The translations under genes were made by a program, and so were the position numbers. 23,990 bases of DNA, taken from Oxalobacteraceae bacterium UBA6704. Lineage in GTDB: Bacteria; Pseudomonadota; Gammaproteobacteria; Burkholderiales; Burkholderiaceae_D. The stretch lies in assembly GCA_002454505.1 (NCBI GenBank), contig DKJA01000119.1, positions 1 to 23,990 of the forward strand, in the 5' to 3' direction. Within the stretch, counting starts at the first letter, position 1. Each line of letters opens with the position of its first letter. Positions 4,785 through 13,101 of the stretch are shown here, one piece after another. A model generated the notes under the pieces. The model did no database searches and was not told the DNA's origin. It saw only the letters and a program-made list of their open reading frames with translations.

Positions 4785-7481
4785 CGCCGCCGCCACGCGC
4801 CGCCGGCGGATTTCCGCCTGCACCCGGTCCGCCGCCAGCGGGCTGGCGATGTGATAGCCCTGCAGTTCGTCGCAGCGCAGCCGCGCCAGCACGTCCATCT
4901 GTTCGCGCCGTTCGACGCCCTCGGCCACCACCTTCATGCCCAGCGCATGGGCCATCGTGATGATGGCGGCAAACAGGATCTCCGCCTGGCAGTCCACGCC
5001 AAGGCGGCGCGTGAACGATTTGTCCACTTTCAGCACATCGAAGTCGAGCTGCTGCAGCATCGACAGCGACGAATAACCCGTGCCGAAGTCGTCCACCAGC
5101 AGCCGGATGCCCAGCGCATGCAGCGAGTGCAGGTTGGCCGACGTGCGGGCCGGATCCCGTATCATCGCCGACTCCGTCAGCTCGATTTCCACGCATTCGG
5201 GGGCGATGCGGTGCCGTTCCAGCGCGTGGAGGAACAGCGCATGGATGTCGCGCTCGTTGAACTGGCGGCTCGACACATTGATCGACACGGGTACCGGCGG
5301 GTGGCCCTCGCGCGTCCAGGCGGCGATCTGGGCGCAGACGCTGTCGACGATCCGCTCGCCGAGCGCGACGATCAGCCCCGTTTCCTCGGCCAGCGGAATG
5401 AAGTCGTCCGGCCGCAGCTGGCCGGCCGTCGGGTGATCCCAGCGCACCAGCGCTTCCACGCTGGCCACCTCGCTGGTCGCCGTATCGACGCGCACCTGGT
5501 AATGCATGACGAACTGGTTCTCGTCGATCGCCACGCGCAGCTCCTTTTCGCGCTGCTGGCGCAGCCGGATGGCGCCATAGAAGGCCGGATCGAAGAACTG
5601 GAAGCGGTTCTTGCCGCTGGTTTTCACTTCGTACATGGCGATGTCGGCATGGCGCAGCAGCGTGTCGACGTCGTGCGCATCGCCGGGGCAGATGCTGATG
5701 CCCACCGACGTGCCGACCATCGCCGTGCCGGCCGCCGTGTGGCAACCGGCCTGGAACGCATGCACCACGCGCGCCGCCACGTGGGCCGCTTCGGCGGCGT
5801 CGTGCAGGCTTTCCAGGATGACGACGAACTCGTCGCCGCCCAGCCGCGCCACGTGATCGCCCGGCCGCACGGCCACCTTCAGCCGCTTGGCGACGATCTG
5901 CAGCAGCTCGTCGCCGGCCGCATGGCCGAACGTGTCGTTGACGGCCTTGAAGCCGTCCAGGTCGACGAACAGCACGGCCAGCAGCGCACCCCGTTCTTCG
6001 GCGCGGGCCACCGCATCGGGCAGCGCCTTGCCCACCCAGGCCCGGTTCGGCAGGCCCGTCAGCACGTCTTCGTAGTTCTTCCGCTCCAGGTGGGCCAGGT
6101 GGGCCTTTTCCAGCGTCACGTCGCGCAGCGTGACGGCCAGCACGTCGCCGGAGCGACGCGCCTGCAGCCGGACGTGGCGCTGCTGCGCGTCCGGTCCCTG
6201 GATGTCGAGGTCGCCTTCGGCAGTGCCGGTGGCCATCGCCTGGCAGAGCAGCACCATCGCCGCGCCGGTGGGCAGGTCGTCGCCGAGGCCGGACAGCCGC
6301 TTGCCGATCAGCTCGTCGCGGGACCGGTTCGACAGTGCCGCGCCCTGTTCGTTGCAGTCCACTGTCACGTAATCGGCGATGCGGCCGTCGTTGCCGAACA
6401 CGGGGGCGGTGATGAAGAAGCCTTCCGTGCTGGCTTCGGTGGCCTTGCGGTAGGCGTCCTGCGCCAGCGTCAGGCCGTGCCGTTGCAGCGCCAGCCGGAT
6501 CGACAGCGCCATGCCGGCCAGCACGACCAGCAGCAGCACGAGCGAAGCGCCGAGCGCCGTCTGGCGCGCCGCCTGCTCGCGGGCACGGAACAGCGCCAGC
6601 ACGGCATCCTGGTCGGCGCCGGCCAGCACCACCAGCGGGAAACCGTCGACCGCCTGCCAGCTGACGTAGCGGTTGATGCCGTCGCCGAAGCCCTCGCCGC
6701 CGATGAAGGCGCTGCCGGCCGGCGCACCGATGGCCTGCCGCAGCGGCGCCGGCAGCGCGCCCATCTGCCGGAACGTTTCGCCCACCTTGAAGGCGCGGAT
6801 CACGCCGTCGTTGCCCACCGCGGCCAGGAAGCCGCGGCGGCCCAGCGGGGCCGGATCGTATTCGGCCACCAGCGCATCCGTGTCCAGCGACAGTACGGCC
6901 ACGCCGTCGAACTCGCCTTCGCGGTCCAGCAGCTTGCGGGAAAACCGCACGGTGAACGCGTTGCGGTCGGCATCCGGGCGGGGCATGCCGATGAACATGT
7001 CGTCCGCCGCGCGCAGCCGCTGCACGGCAAAGAACGGCAGGTCTTCCGCCTGGCGCAGCTCGTCGCGGGTCCACACGCCGGCCGCGTTGGTCATGCCCAG
7101 CGCCGCATCGGCGCCGAACACGCTGATATTGAGGGGCACGCCGGCCGGGTCGGACATCTGCCGGAACTGGCTCAGCCGGATCTGCCCGTCCATCGCCTGC
7201 CAGTGCATGCGGATCAGCATGAGGATCTGGTCCACCATCGCCAGGTTGCGTTTCGTCTGCGCTGCCTGGTTCTGCGCGATCATCGCGGTGGCGGCCAGCG
7301 TCTGGCTTTCGATGGCGCGCCGCTCGTGGTCCAGGTTGCGCAGCAGGACGAACCACGAGGCGCCGCCGATCAGCAGCCCGGCCAGCGGCCACAGCAGGAT
7401 GAACGCCAGATAGGGACGCAGCGCGCTCAGCGGAGGCAGCCTGAAGCGCGACGTCCTCGGGTGCAGCGTGCTCGTGGTCAT
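4782..7481 (-). CDS. Membrane-bound sensory GGDEF-EAL protein (c-di-GMP synthesis/breakdown)
   Basis: An 899-aa inner-membrane protein. Segments in order: TM1 (about res 24-47), a roughly 260-residue periplasmic part of the Cache type, TM2 (about 311-331), a PAS-like region (about 340-460), GGDEF (about 465-630) and EAL (about 645-890). The cyclase site is intact: FVDLDGFK (506-513), GGDEF at 548-552, and an inhibitory I-site RPGD (539-542) exactly five residues before it. The phosphodiesterase site is also intact: EAL (676-678), NVSSRQF, ELTESAM, DDFGTGYSSL (797-806), KVDKSF and AEGVE. Either activity could dominate. The ATG at 7481 has AGGA seven bases upstream; an earlier in-frame ATG (7526) does not. 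It is divergent from the sugar transporter, so it may respond to a related small molecule. Confidence 0.93.
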   Translation of the reverse strand: MTTSTLHPRTSRFRLPPLSALRPYLAFILLWPLAGLLIGGASWFVLLRNLDHERRAIESQTLAATAMIAQNQAAQTKRNLAMVDQILMLIRMHWQAMDGQIRLSQFRQMSDPAGVPLNISVFGADAALGMTNAAGVWTRDELRQAEDLPFFAVQRLRAADDMFIGMPRPDADRNAFTVRFSRKLLDREGEFDGVAVLSLDTDALVAEYDPAPLGRRGFLAAVGNDGVIRAFKVGETFRQMGALPAPLRQAIGAPAGSAFIGGEGFGDGINRYVSWQAVDGFPLVVLAGADQDAVLALFRAREQAARQTALGASLVLLLVVLAGMALSIRLALQRHGLTLAQDAYRKATEASTEGFFITAPVFGNDGRIADYVTVDCNEQGAALSNRSRDELIGKRLSGLGDDLPTGAAMVLLCQAMATGTAEGDLDIQGPDAQQRHVRLQARRSGDVLAVTLRDVTLEKAHLAHLERKNYEDVLTGLPNRAWVGKALPDAVARAEERGALLAVLFVDLDGFKAVNDTFGHAAGDELLQIVAKRLKVAVRPGDHVARLGGDEFVVILESLHDAAEAAHVAARVVHAFQAGCHTAAGTAMVGTSVGISICPGDAHDVDTLLRHADIAMYEVKTSGKNRFQFFDPAFYGAIRLRQQREKELRVAIDENQFVMHYQVRVDTATSEVASVEALVRWDHPTAGQLRPDDFIPLAEETGLIVALGERIVDSVCAQIAAWTREGHPPVPVSINVSSRQFNERDIHALFLHALERHRIAPECVEIELTESAMIRDPARTSANLHSLHALGIRLLVDDFGTGYSSLSMLQQLDFDVLKVDKSFTRRLGVDCQAEILFAAIITMAHALGMKVVAEGVERREQMDVLARLRCDELQGYHIASPLAADRVQAEIRRRRVAAA

Positions 7482-7615
7482 GGGCGATCCTGCTCGGTGC
7501 GGCGCAGGGTTGCGCCATACAAGCAAGCATACGCCGGTCGCCCGCGGCGCGGCGCAGCAAGTCAGCGGAGCGCAACAGGCACTGCAGCATTTCGCTGCGG
7601 AAAGACTTTCGCAAG

Positions 7616-7637
7616 GCGATATCCAAAAAGATATCGC
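7616..7637. repeat. Perfect inverted repeat in the divergent promoter region
   Basis: GCGATATC (7616-7623) and GATATCGC (7630-7637) are perfect 8-bp arms separated by CAAAAA. It lies in the 234-bp gap between the GGDEF/EAL and transporter genes, about 20 bp before the transporter promoter candidate. It could be an operator for a dimeric regulator or a short RNA hairpin. Confidence 0.6.
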
Positions 7638-7654
7638 AAGCAGCTATTTATTTA

Positions 7655-7684
7655 TTGGTAACGCTTCCCCTTCCGCTCTACGAT
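7655..7684 (+). promoter_or_regulatory. Candidate transporter promoter with overlapping LacI-like operator
   Basis: TTGGTA (7655-7660) and TACGAT (7679-7684), 18 bp apart, are reasonable -35 and -10 elements, about 32 bp before the GTG start. GGTAACGCTTCC (7657-7668) overlaps the -35. It is symmetric at 8 of 12 positions around a central CG, like operators of LacI-family sugar regulators. No LacI-type gene is in the window, so the regulator would be encoded elsewhere. Confidence 0.4.
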
Positions 7685-7715
7685 AGGCCTCCGATCCTAG
7701 GAAAGGACTGTCTTC

Positions 7716-9020
7716 GTGGCTGGACCAACCAATACTACAAGCGGCACGCTGGACGCGCGGGGTGGAGCCCCCGCCAGTTACAAATCGGCGATGTCGTTGC
7801 TGGCAAGCCTTTTCTTCATCTGGGGCTTCATTACCGTCATCAACAATACGCTGCTGCCGCACCTGCGCAGCGTGTTCGAACTGAGTTATACGCAGACGAC
7901 GCTGATCGAATCCGTGTGGTTCATCGCGTACTTCGTGGCGTCGATCCCGTCGGCGCGGCTGATCGAGCGCATCGGCTACAAGCGCGCGCTGGTGGTCGGC
8001 CTGTGCATCATGGCCGTCGGCTCGCTGGGCATGATCCCGGCGGCGCGGCTGCCGTCCTACTACGTGACGCTGGTCGCGCTGTTCGTCATCGCCTGCGGCA
8101 TCACGCTGCTGCAGGTGGCTGCCAATCCTTACGTGGCCGTGGTCGGTCCGCCGCAGACGGCTTCGTCGCGCCTCAATCTCGTGCAGGCCTTCAATTCGCT
8201 GGGCACGACGTTCGCGCCGCTGTTCGGCGGCTACCTGATCCTGGGCCGTTCGACGGGCGGTACCGCCGGCGCCGACCAGGTGCTCACGCAGGCCGAACGG
8301 CTGGCCGATGCGCAGGCCGTGCAGCTGCCTTACCTGATCGTGGCCGCCGTGCTGGTGCTGCTGGCCGTGGCGATCGCCCGCTATCCGCTGCCGGCGATCG
8401 CCACGCGGCGCGTGTCGAAGTCGGAGCGGGGTGCGCATTCGCTGTGGCGGCACCGCAATCTGGTGTTCGGCGTGCCGGCCATCTTCATCTACCTGATCGC
8501 CGAGATCGGCGTGGCCAACCTGTTCATCAACTTCGTGTCGCAGCCGGAAATCGGCAACCTGACGCACGAGCGCGCATCGCATTACCTGTTCCTGCTGTGG
8601 GGTGGCATGATGGTGGGCCGCTTCGCCGGCAGCGTGCTGATGCGGTCTATGTCGGCCGAGCGCGTGCTGGGCGGCGCGGCCATCGGCGCCGCGCTGGTGA
8701 TGCTGGTCGCCACGTTCGCCACCGGGCCGACGGCGATGTGGGCGCTGATCGCCGTGGGCCTGTTCCATTCCGTGATGTTCCCGACCATCTTCACGCTGGG
8801 CATCCGCGGCCTGGGGCCGCTGACGGAAGAGGGCGCGGGCCTGCTGATCATGGCCATCGCCGGCGGCGCGCTGGTGGTCGTGCAGGGCTGGCTGGCCGAC
8901 ATCTATGGCCTGCAGCTGTCGTTCCTGCTGACGGCCGCGTGCGAGCTGTACATCCTGTTCTATGCGCTGTGGGGCGCCAGACCCACCAATGCGTTCCCTG
9001 ACGAGGATGCCGTGGCCTGA
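7716..9020 (+). CDS. Sugar:proton symporter of the FucP/GluP MFS family
   Basis: A 434-aa polytopic inner-membrane protein with about 12 hydrophobic segments. The diagnostic first helix of the FucP/GluP branch is present at about res 32-50 (FFIWGFITVINNTLLPHL). ACGITLLQVAANPYVAVVG and LVQAFNSLGTTFAPLFGGYL, both typical of this branch, follow. These proteins import glucose, galactose or fucose with protons. The start is GTG at 7716 with GAAAGGA at 7701-7707; no in-frame ATG is better placed. Length is normal. The promoter carries a LacI-like operator candidate. The exact sugar cannot be told from sequence. Its 3' end overlaps the convergent gene at 8960-9226 by 61 bp. Confidence 0.9.
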   Translation: MAGPTNTTSGTLDARGGAPASYKSAMSLLASLFFIWGFITVINNTLLPHLRSVFELSYTQTTLIESVWFIAYFVASIPSARLIERIGYKRALVVGLCIMAVGSLGMIPAARLPSYYVTLVALFVIACGITLLQVAANPYVAVVGPPQTASSRLNLVQAFNSLGTTFAPLFGGYLILGRSTGGTAGADQVLTQAERLADAQAVQLPYLIVAAVLVLLAVAIARYPLPAIATRRVSKSERGAHSLWRHRNLVFGVPAIFIYLIAEIGVANLFINFVSQPEIGNLTHERASHYLFLLWGGMMVGRFAGSVLMRSMSAERVLGGAAIGAALVMLVATFATGPTAMWALIAVGLFHSVMFPTIFTLGIRGLGPLTEEGAGLLIMAIAGGALVVVQGWLADIYGLQLSFLLTAACELYILFYALWGARPTNAFPDEDAVA

Positions 9021-9226
9021 TCCGGGCCGTGGAAGACGGCGGCACCGGGCTTGCTGCAATCGCGGCATCCCGCTGGCGCCGCCAGCACGCGGGCGATCAC
9101 GCATTCCGGCACGCCGGCCCGGCGCAGATAGCTCTCCGCCTCGTCGCAGCCGAGCATGCGATGGAACACGAGCGCCACTTCCACTCTCTGGGCGGTCAAC
9201 AAATCCTTGCGGGGAAGCTGGTCCAT
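8960..9226 (-). CDS. Small hypothetical protein with VIxRVLAxPAG motif
   Basis: An 88-aa protein; only the first ~55 residues look conserved. LTAQRVEVALVFHRMLG (res 10-26) is a probable helix, then DEAESYLRRAGVPECVIARV leads into LAAPAG (res 28-53). The remainder (res 54-88) lies largely over the end of the transporter gene and is low-complexity, so the true protein may have been extended by loss of a stop. It resembles the protein at 4127-4402. The ATG complement is at 9224-9226. A minus-strand TACAAT (complement of 9256-9261) provides a -10 about 30 bp upstream. No membrane segment; function unknown. Confidence 0.6.
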   Translation of the reverse strand: MDQLPRKDLLTAQRVEVALVFHRMLGCDEAESYLRRAGVPECVIARVLAAPAGCRDCSKPGAAVFHGPDQATASSSGNALVGLAPHSA

Positions 9227-9255
9227 GGTCGTCCGGGGGCTGCGGTCCGGACGCC

Positions 9256-9261
9256 ATTGTA
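9256..9261 (-). promoter_or_regulatory. Probable -10 of the small gene at 8960-9226
   Basis: The minus strand reads TACAAT here, 29 bp before the ATG. No convincing -35 is present. Just upstream, AATTGTC occurs twice with a 3-bp gap (9280-9296), a short direct repeat that could be a regulator site. Confidence 0.4.
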
Positions 9262-9325
9262 AAGTGGCTTGCAGGCAGGAATTGTCTTCAATTGTCGCGA
9301 GAGTGTCGGCGCGAATCGACGCCCG

Positions 9326-10456
9326 TCAGAAGTACTTCACCCAGCCCTTGCCGCTGTCCCGCTTGTAGCGCCCGAAACGCAGCGAGGGCCAGTACAGCGC
9401 GGCAGCCAGCGCCACGGCGATCAGCCACACCTGCCACACGTGTCCGACATCCGCTCGCGGCACATCGAGCAGGGCGGCGGCGATGCGCTGCAAGGCGAGC
9501 AACGCATACAGGTGCAGCAGGTAGTAGAACAGCGGTGCGCCGCCGAAGACCGCGGCGGCCCGCGTGGCGCCGTTGTCGATGCGCTCCAGCCAGGCCAGCA
9601 GGAGCAGGCCCACGCCCAGCGTCAGCAGGATGAAATCCAGCGACGGCGGATACTTGGTGAAGTTCAGGAAGGCCATCGCCGTGTGCAGCGCATCGGCCTG
9701 CGGCGCCCATGGCACCGGCTCGCCGTAGCCGTTCACGGTGCGCAGCACGGCCAGCAACAGCAGGCTGGCGGCACCCGCGACCGTCAGCCAGCGGCGGCGC
9801 AAGGCCGGCGCCGCGGCACGCGCATACAGCGGCCCGCAGGCGTAACCGAGCAGGATCACGCCGATCCACGCCAGCACCGGATAGCTGATTTTTACCCGCA
9901 CGGCGCCGTCGAACAGGAAGCCCCGCTGCTCGAGGATCGTCCAGGCGGCCGATGCCGCGCTGCCGGGCGCGAACGTTACGCCGGCCAGCGCATTGTGGCC
10001 GGCGACGATGACGACGCCGAGCAGGGCCAGCATCGCCAGCGGCAGCCGGTGCAGCAACGCAAGCGCCAGCATGGCCAGGCCGATGGCCCAGATCACCTGC
10101 AGGTACAGCGTGGCCGGCGTAAAGGTGCCCGTCCAGGCAAAATTGACCAGCACGATTTCCAGCCCGATCAGCAGCGCGCCGCGCTTGACGAGAAAGCCGG
10201 TGGCATCGCGCGCGCCACCCGGCGGATGCGCATACAGCCATGCCGACAGGCCGGTGAGGAACACGAACATCGGCGCGCAGAAGTGCGCCGCCAGCCGCGA
10301 GAAGAACAGCGCCGGGCTGGTGGTCGCGACATCCATCGGGTCGGCCACCTGGTGCTGCATGAAGAAGGTTTCGCGGACGTGATCGACGGTCATCAGCAGC
10401 ATCACCAGGCCGCGTGCCACGTCGATCGACGCGATTCTTTTACTGTTACTGGACAT
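9326..10456 (-). CDS. DUF1624 / HGSNAT-type membrane acyltransferase
   Basis: A 376-aa protein with about 9-10 hydrophobic segments. It starts with the hallmark of this family, RIASIDVARGLVMLLMTVDH then VR (res 7-28, with Asp12, Arg15, Asp25, His26). PMFVFLTGLSAWLYA and a C-terminal LFYYLLHLYALLALQRI follow. The family is related to heparan-alpha-glucosaminide N-acetyltransferase and YeiB. Members are thought to move acyl groups across the membrane to extracytoplasmic acceptors, but bacterial substrates are mostly unknown. AAGGAAT lies 5-11 bases before the ATG. It begins 9 bp after the stop of the siderophore receptor, so the two are surely co-transcribed and perhaps translationally coupled. 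An action on an envelope component or on the imported siderophore is only an inference. Confidence 0.87.
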   Translation of the reverse strand: MSSNSKRIASIDVARGLVMLLMTVDHVRETFFMQHQVADPMDVATTSPALFFSRLAAHFCAPMFVFLTGLSAWLYAHPPGGARDATGFLVKRGALLIGLEIVLVNFAWTGTFTPATLYLQVIWAIGLAMLALALLHRLPLAMLALLGVVIVAGHNALAGVTFAPGSAASAAWTILEQRGFLFDGAVRVKISYPVLAWIGVILLGYACGPLYARAAAPALRRRWLTVAGAASLLLLAVLRTVNGYGEPVPWAPQADALHTAMAFLNFTKYPPSLDFILLTLGVGLLLLAWLERIDNGATRAAAVFGGAPLFYYLLHLYALLALQRIAAALLDVPRADVGHVWQVWLIAVALAAALYWPSLRFGRYKRDSGKGWVKYF

Positions 10457-10465
10457 CGGTATTCC

Positions 10466-12538
10466 TTAAAACTGGTAGGACAGCGTGGCCGTCACGGTGC
10501 GCGTGCTGCCCGGGGCAACCCACAGCTGGCTGTACGAACTGGCGTAGTAACGACGGTCGAACAGGTTGTCCACGTTGAGCGCGATGCGCCAGTGCTTGTC
10601 GGGTGCATAAGCGGCCAGCAGCCGTGCCGTGGTGTAGGCGGGCAGCACGAAGCCGCTCGATGCGGCCACGTCGCCGAAGCGTTCGCCCACGTAGGCCGCA
10701 CCGGCACCGATGGACGCTTGCGCATCGCCGGCCACCAGCAGCACGTTGGCGCCGTGCCGCGGCACGTTCGGGAAGCGGCTGCCGGTGCGGATCGTCACAT
10801 CGCCCTTCGTCACGCGCGCATCGGTGTAGGCATAGGCGGCCGACAGCCGCAGGCCGCGCCGCAGCGTGCCGGCAACGTCCAGCTCGACGCCCTTGCTGGC
10901 CACCTCGCCGGCGGGGATCGCATAGTCGGTATTGAGCGGATTGGTCGTCAGCACGTTCTTCTTGTCGATGCGGTACAGCGCCAGCGTGCCGGCGATGCCG
11001 CCCGGCGTTTCCACCTTCGCGCCGATCTCGTGCGAGCGGCTCTCTTCGGCGGGGAAGGCCTGGTTGTCGATGCTGATGCCGCTGTTGGGCCGGAAGCCCC
11101 GCGCCGTGCTGGCATACAGCGACACGGTTTCCGTCGGCTGGTAGACGATGCCGGCGCGCGGGCTGGTGCTCGACAATGCCTGCCGGTTGGTCGATGCGGT
11201 GCGGTGGTTGACGACGGTCTGGCGGTAACGGTCGTGGCGAATGCCGACCAGCGCCTTCCAGCTTTCGGTCAGCGTGAGCTGGTCCTGCGCATACAGCGCA
11301 TTGGCACGCTGGTGTTCCACCGTGTCGATCGACACCGTCAGCGGATCGGCCACCGCACCGTAGACCGGCGCGTAGATGTCGATCGCATACGGACTGGCGG
11401 ACGACGGATTGCGGCGCAGCTGCTTGCGCGTGTCATCGAAACGGTAGGTATCGGTGCCGAACAGGAAGGCATGCCTGATGCCCCATGTGCTGGCGCTGCC
11501 CAGCAGCTCGACGCGGGCGGAGCGGTCGGTGGCGGAGAAATCGCGGTGGCGGCGCTGGCGGCGCAGCGTGCGGCCATCCGGCAGCAGGTCGTTCGCTTCG
11601 CTGGAATGGCCGTCCAGCGAGCTGTCGCGATAGGAGGCGCCGGCCTGCAGCGACCAGCCGGCGGCCAGTCCGTGCTGGACGAACAGCTGGTGGCCCAGCG
11701 ACTTGACGGTGACGGGGCCGTCGCCCGGCTCGCCGAGGAAGCGTGTCACGGGAACCGCACCGAGCTTGCCGCCGATGGCGGGGATGCCCCGGTCGAACGG
11801 CGCCCGCTGGCGCGTGGCCTCGATCTCGTACGACACGGTGGTGTCCGGCCCGGCCAGCCACAGGAACGACGGCGCCAGGTAGTCGCGCGTCATGTGCGCC
11901 GTGTCGCGGAAGCTGTCGCCGCCCTGGTGCGCCACGTTGAGGCGGTAGGCGACGGTGTCCGACATGGGACCCGTCAGGTCGGCCGCGGCGCGGCGCGTGC
12001 TGTGGCTGGCCAGCGAGCCTTCCACCGTGTACTGCGGCGCGAAACGGGGTTTTTTGGTCAGGATGTTGACGGTGCCACCGGGTTCGCCGCGGCCGTACAG
12101 TGCCGACGCGGGGCCTTTCAGGATCTCGACCGACTGCGTGCCGGCGATGTCGCGCATGCCGTTGTAGCCGCGGCTGGAGCTGAAGCCGTTCACCATGTAG
12201 TCGGAGCCGAAGTTCGGATCGCCGGTGAAGCCGCGCATCGAGTAGCTGTCCCAAAGTCCGCCAAGATCGCTTTGCCGGGCGATGCCGCTGGCCAGGTCCA
12301 GCGCGCCGGACAGGCTGGTCACGCCGGCGTCGCGCAGCAGTTCGCTGGTAAGGGTGCGCACGCTTTGCGGCAGGTCTTTCGGCAGCGCGTCCGTCTTGGT
12401 GGCGCCGGCCACGGCGAGCGTGCGGTAGCTGGCCCGCTCGCCGGTGATGACGACGCTGTCGGTGGTGTCCGCAAGGACGGCGCAAGGCAGCGTACCGGCG
12501 ACGAGCGCCAGACACCGCAATGAGGTGTTCCTGTTCAT
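10466..12538 (-). CDS. TonB-dependent siderophore receptor
   Basis: A 690-aa outer-membrane protein of the TonB-dependent siderophore receptor type. It has a signal peptide (res 1-23, VLA|DT), then DSVVITGERASY, a TonB-box-like stretch (27-38). The plug domain (about 45-165) includes SYSMRGFTGDPNFGSDYMVN and VEILKGPASALYGRGEPGG (137-155), followed by VNILTKKP. A 22-strand barrel runs to the terminal SYQF with aromatic C-terminus. It imports ferric siderophore using TonB-ExbB-ExbD energy; the ligand is not predictable here. AGGAA before the ATG at 12538 supports the start, although the frame stays open far upstream. It lies between a DUF2946 gene (80 bp upstream) and an acyltransferase gene (9 bp downstream). 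No Fur box was found upstream. Confidence 0.93.
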   Translation of the reverse strand: MNRNTSLRCLALVAGTLPCAVLADTTDSVVITGERASYRTLAVAGATKTDALPKDLPQSVRTLTSELLRDAGVTSLSGALDLASGIARQSDLGGLWDSYSMRGFTGDPNFGSDYMVNGFSSSRGYNGMRDIAGTQSVEILKGPASALYGRGEPGGTVNILTKKPRFAPQYTVEGSLASHSTRRAAADLTGPMSDTVAYRLNVAHQGGDSFRDTAHMTRDYLAPSFLWLAGPDTTVSYEIEATRQRAPFDRGIPAIGGKLGAVPVTRFLGEPGDGPVTVKSLGHQLFVQHGLAAGWSLQAGASYRDSSLDGHSSEANDLLPDGRTLRRQRRHRDFSATDRSARVELLGSASTWGIRHAFLFGTDTYRFDDTRKQLRRNPSSASPYAIDIYAPVYGAVADPLTVSIDTVEHQRANALYAQDQLTLTESWKALVGIRHDRYRQTVVNHRTASTNRQALSSTSPRAGIVYQPTETVSLYASTARGFRPNSGISIDNQAFPAEESRSHEIGAKVETPGGIAGTLALYRIDKKNVLTTNPLNTDYAIPAGEVASKGVELDVAGTLRRGLRLSAAYAYTDARVTKGDVTIRTGSRFPNVPRHGANVLLVAGDAQASIGAGAAYVGERFGDVAASSGFVLPAYTTARLLAAYAPDKHWRIALNVDNLFDRRYYASSYSQLWVAPGSTRTVTATLSYQF

Positions 12539-12618
12539 ATTGATTCCTGCAAAAGTCGTGTAATGGCCACCGCGGGCATGCGGCAGCGCGCACATGGCCA
12601 GGCCATGCGCAATGAGCG

Positions 12619-12951
12619 TTACGCGAACAGGAAGACCGGTGGGGCGTGCGGCGGCGGCAGCAGCCAGGCGGTGCGCGGAGCGATGCGGTCCGCAACATCC
12701 GGCGTAAACAGCGCGTGCAGCAGCGCCCGGCGGAACGGCGCGACCGGCAGCACGGTATCGGGCGGCGCGGCATGCGGCTGCGCGTGCAGCGCGCACGACA
12801 CGCAGTGCGGCGATTTCGCCGCCACTTCGTGGTCGTGATGGACCGCGGCCGCGAACATCTGCAGCAGGAACACGCACGCGGCCAGCCACAGCACGACCTG
12901 GCCGCGCAGGGCGGCAGGGCGGTAATGGCGGTGGCGTGGGACTGCGTTCAT
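12619..12951 (-). CDS. DUF2946 family small membrane/exported protein
   Basis: A 110-aa protein. One hydrophobic segment (about res 18-36, QVVLWLAACVFLLQMFAAAV) is followed by a His-rich stretch HHDHEV (38-43) and the motif HCVSCALH (49-56). It ends with APPVFLFA. This layout (N-terminal signal or anchor, HxxH and CxxC) is typical of DUF2946 proteins, which often sit next to TonB receptor or metal-handling genes; a metal-binding role is suspected but unproven. The ATG at 12951 was chosen because a TACAAT -10 (complement of 12980-12985) would start transcription about 20 bp before it, excluding starts further upstream. The first gene of the receptor group. Confidence 0.75.
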   Translation of the reverse strand: MNAVPRHRHYRPAALRGQVVLWLAACVFLLQMFAAAVHHDHEVAAKSPHCVSCALHAQPHAAPPDTVLPVAPFRRALLHALFTPDVADRIAPRTAWLLPPPHAPPVFLFA

Positions 12952-12979
12952 CGGGCGGTGCGAGGGAATGGAACGGGCG

Positions 12980-12985
12980 ATTGTA
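12980..12985 (-). promoter_or_regulatory. Probable -10 of the DUF2946 / siderophore receptor group
   Basis: The minus strand reads AAG-TACAAT-CG, with the hexamer 28 bp before the DUF2946 ATG. The matching -35 position reads TGGCCG, a weak match. No Fur-like sequence overlaps it. Confidence 0.4.
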
Positions 12986-13101
12986 CTTGACGGGCGCCGC
13001 TCCGGCCAGACCAGCGGCGTGCGCCGCCACTGCAACAACGGGAGAGGCGTGCCGGCCGCAGGGCCCCTACACTGGCCTTAACGATACTTCAGGAGTCAGT
13101 C

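Noticed and set aside
4639..7661. Very long frames overlapping the GGDEF/EAL gene (995 aa minus, 936 aa plus)
   Set aside because: They are out-of-frame or antisense images of a GC-rich gene, Arg/Ala/His-rich and without domain motifs, while the chosen frame has complete GGDEF and EAL sites.
9269..12523. 1084-aa plus-strand frame opposite the acyltransferase and siderophore receptor
   Set aside because: Antisense to two genes with clear family motifs; composition is Arg/Gln/His-rich and no ribosome-binding site is seen.
10466..13000. Fur box for the siderophore receptor group
   Set aside because: I looked upstream of 12538 and 12951 and found no sequence close to the Fur consensus; the only good match in the window is at 20622-20640.
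12539..13030. N-terminal extension of the siderophore receptor (164 extra residues)
   Set aside because: It has no family similarity, overlaps the DUF2946 gene in another frame, and would bury the signal peptide that starts at 12538.
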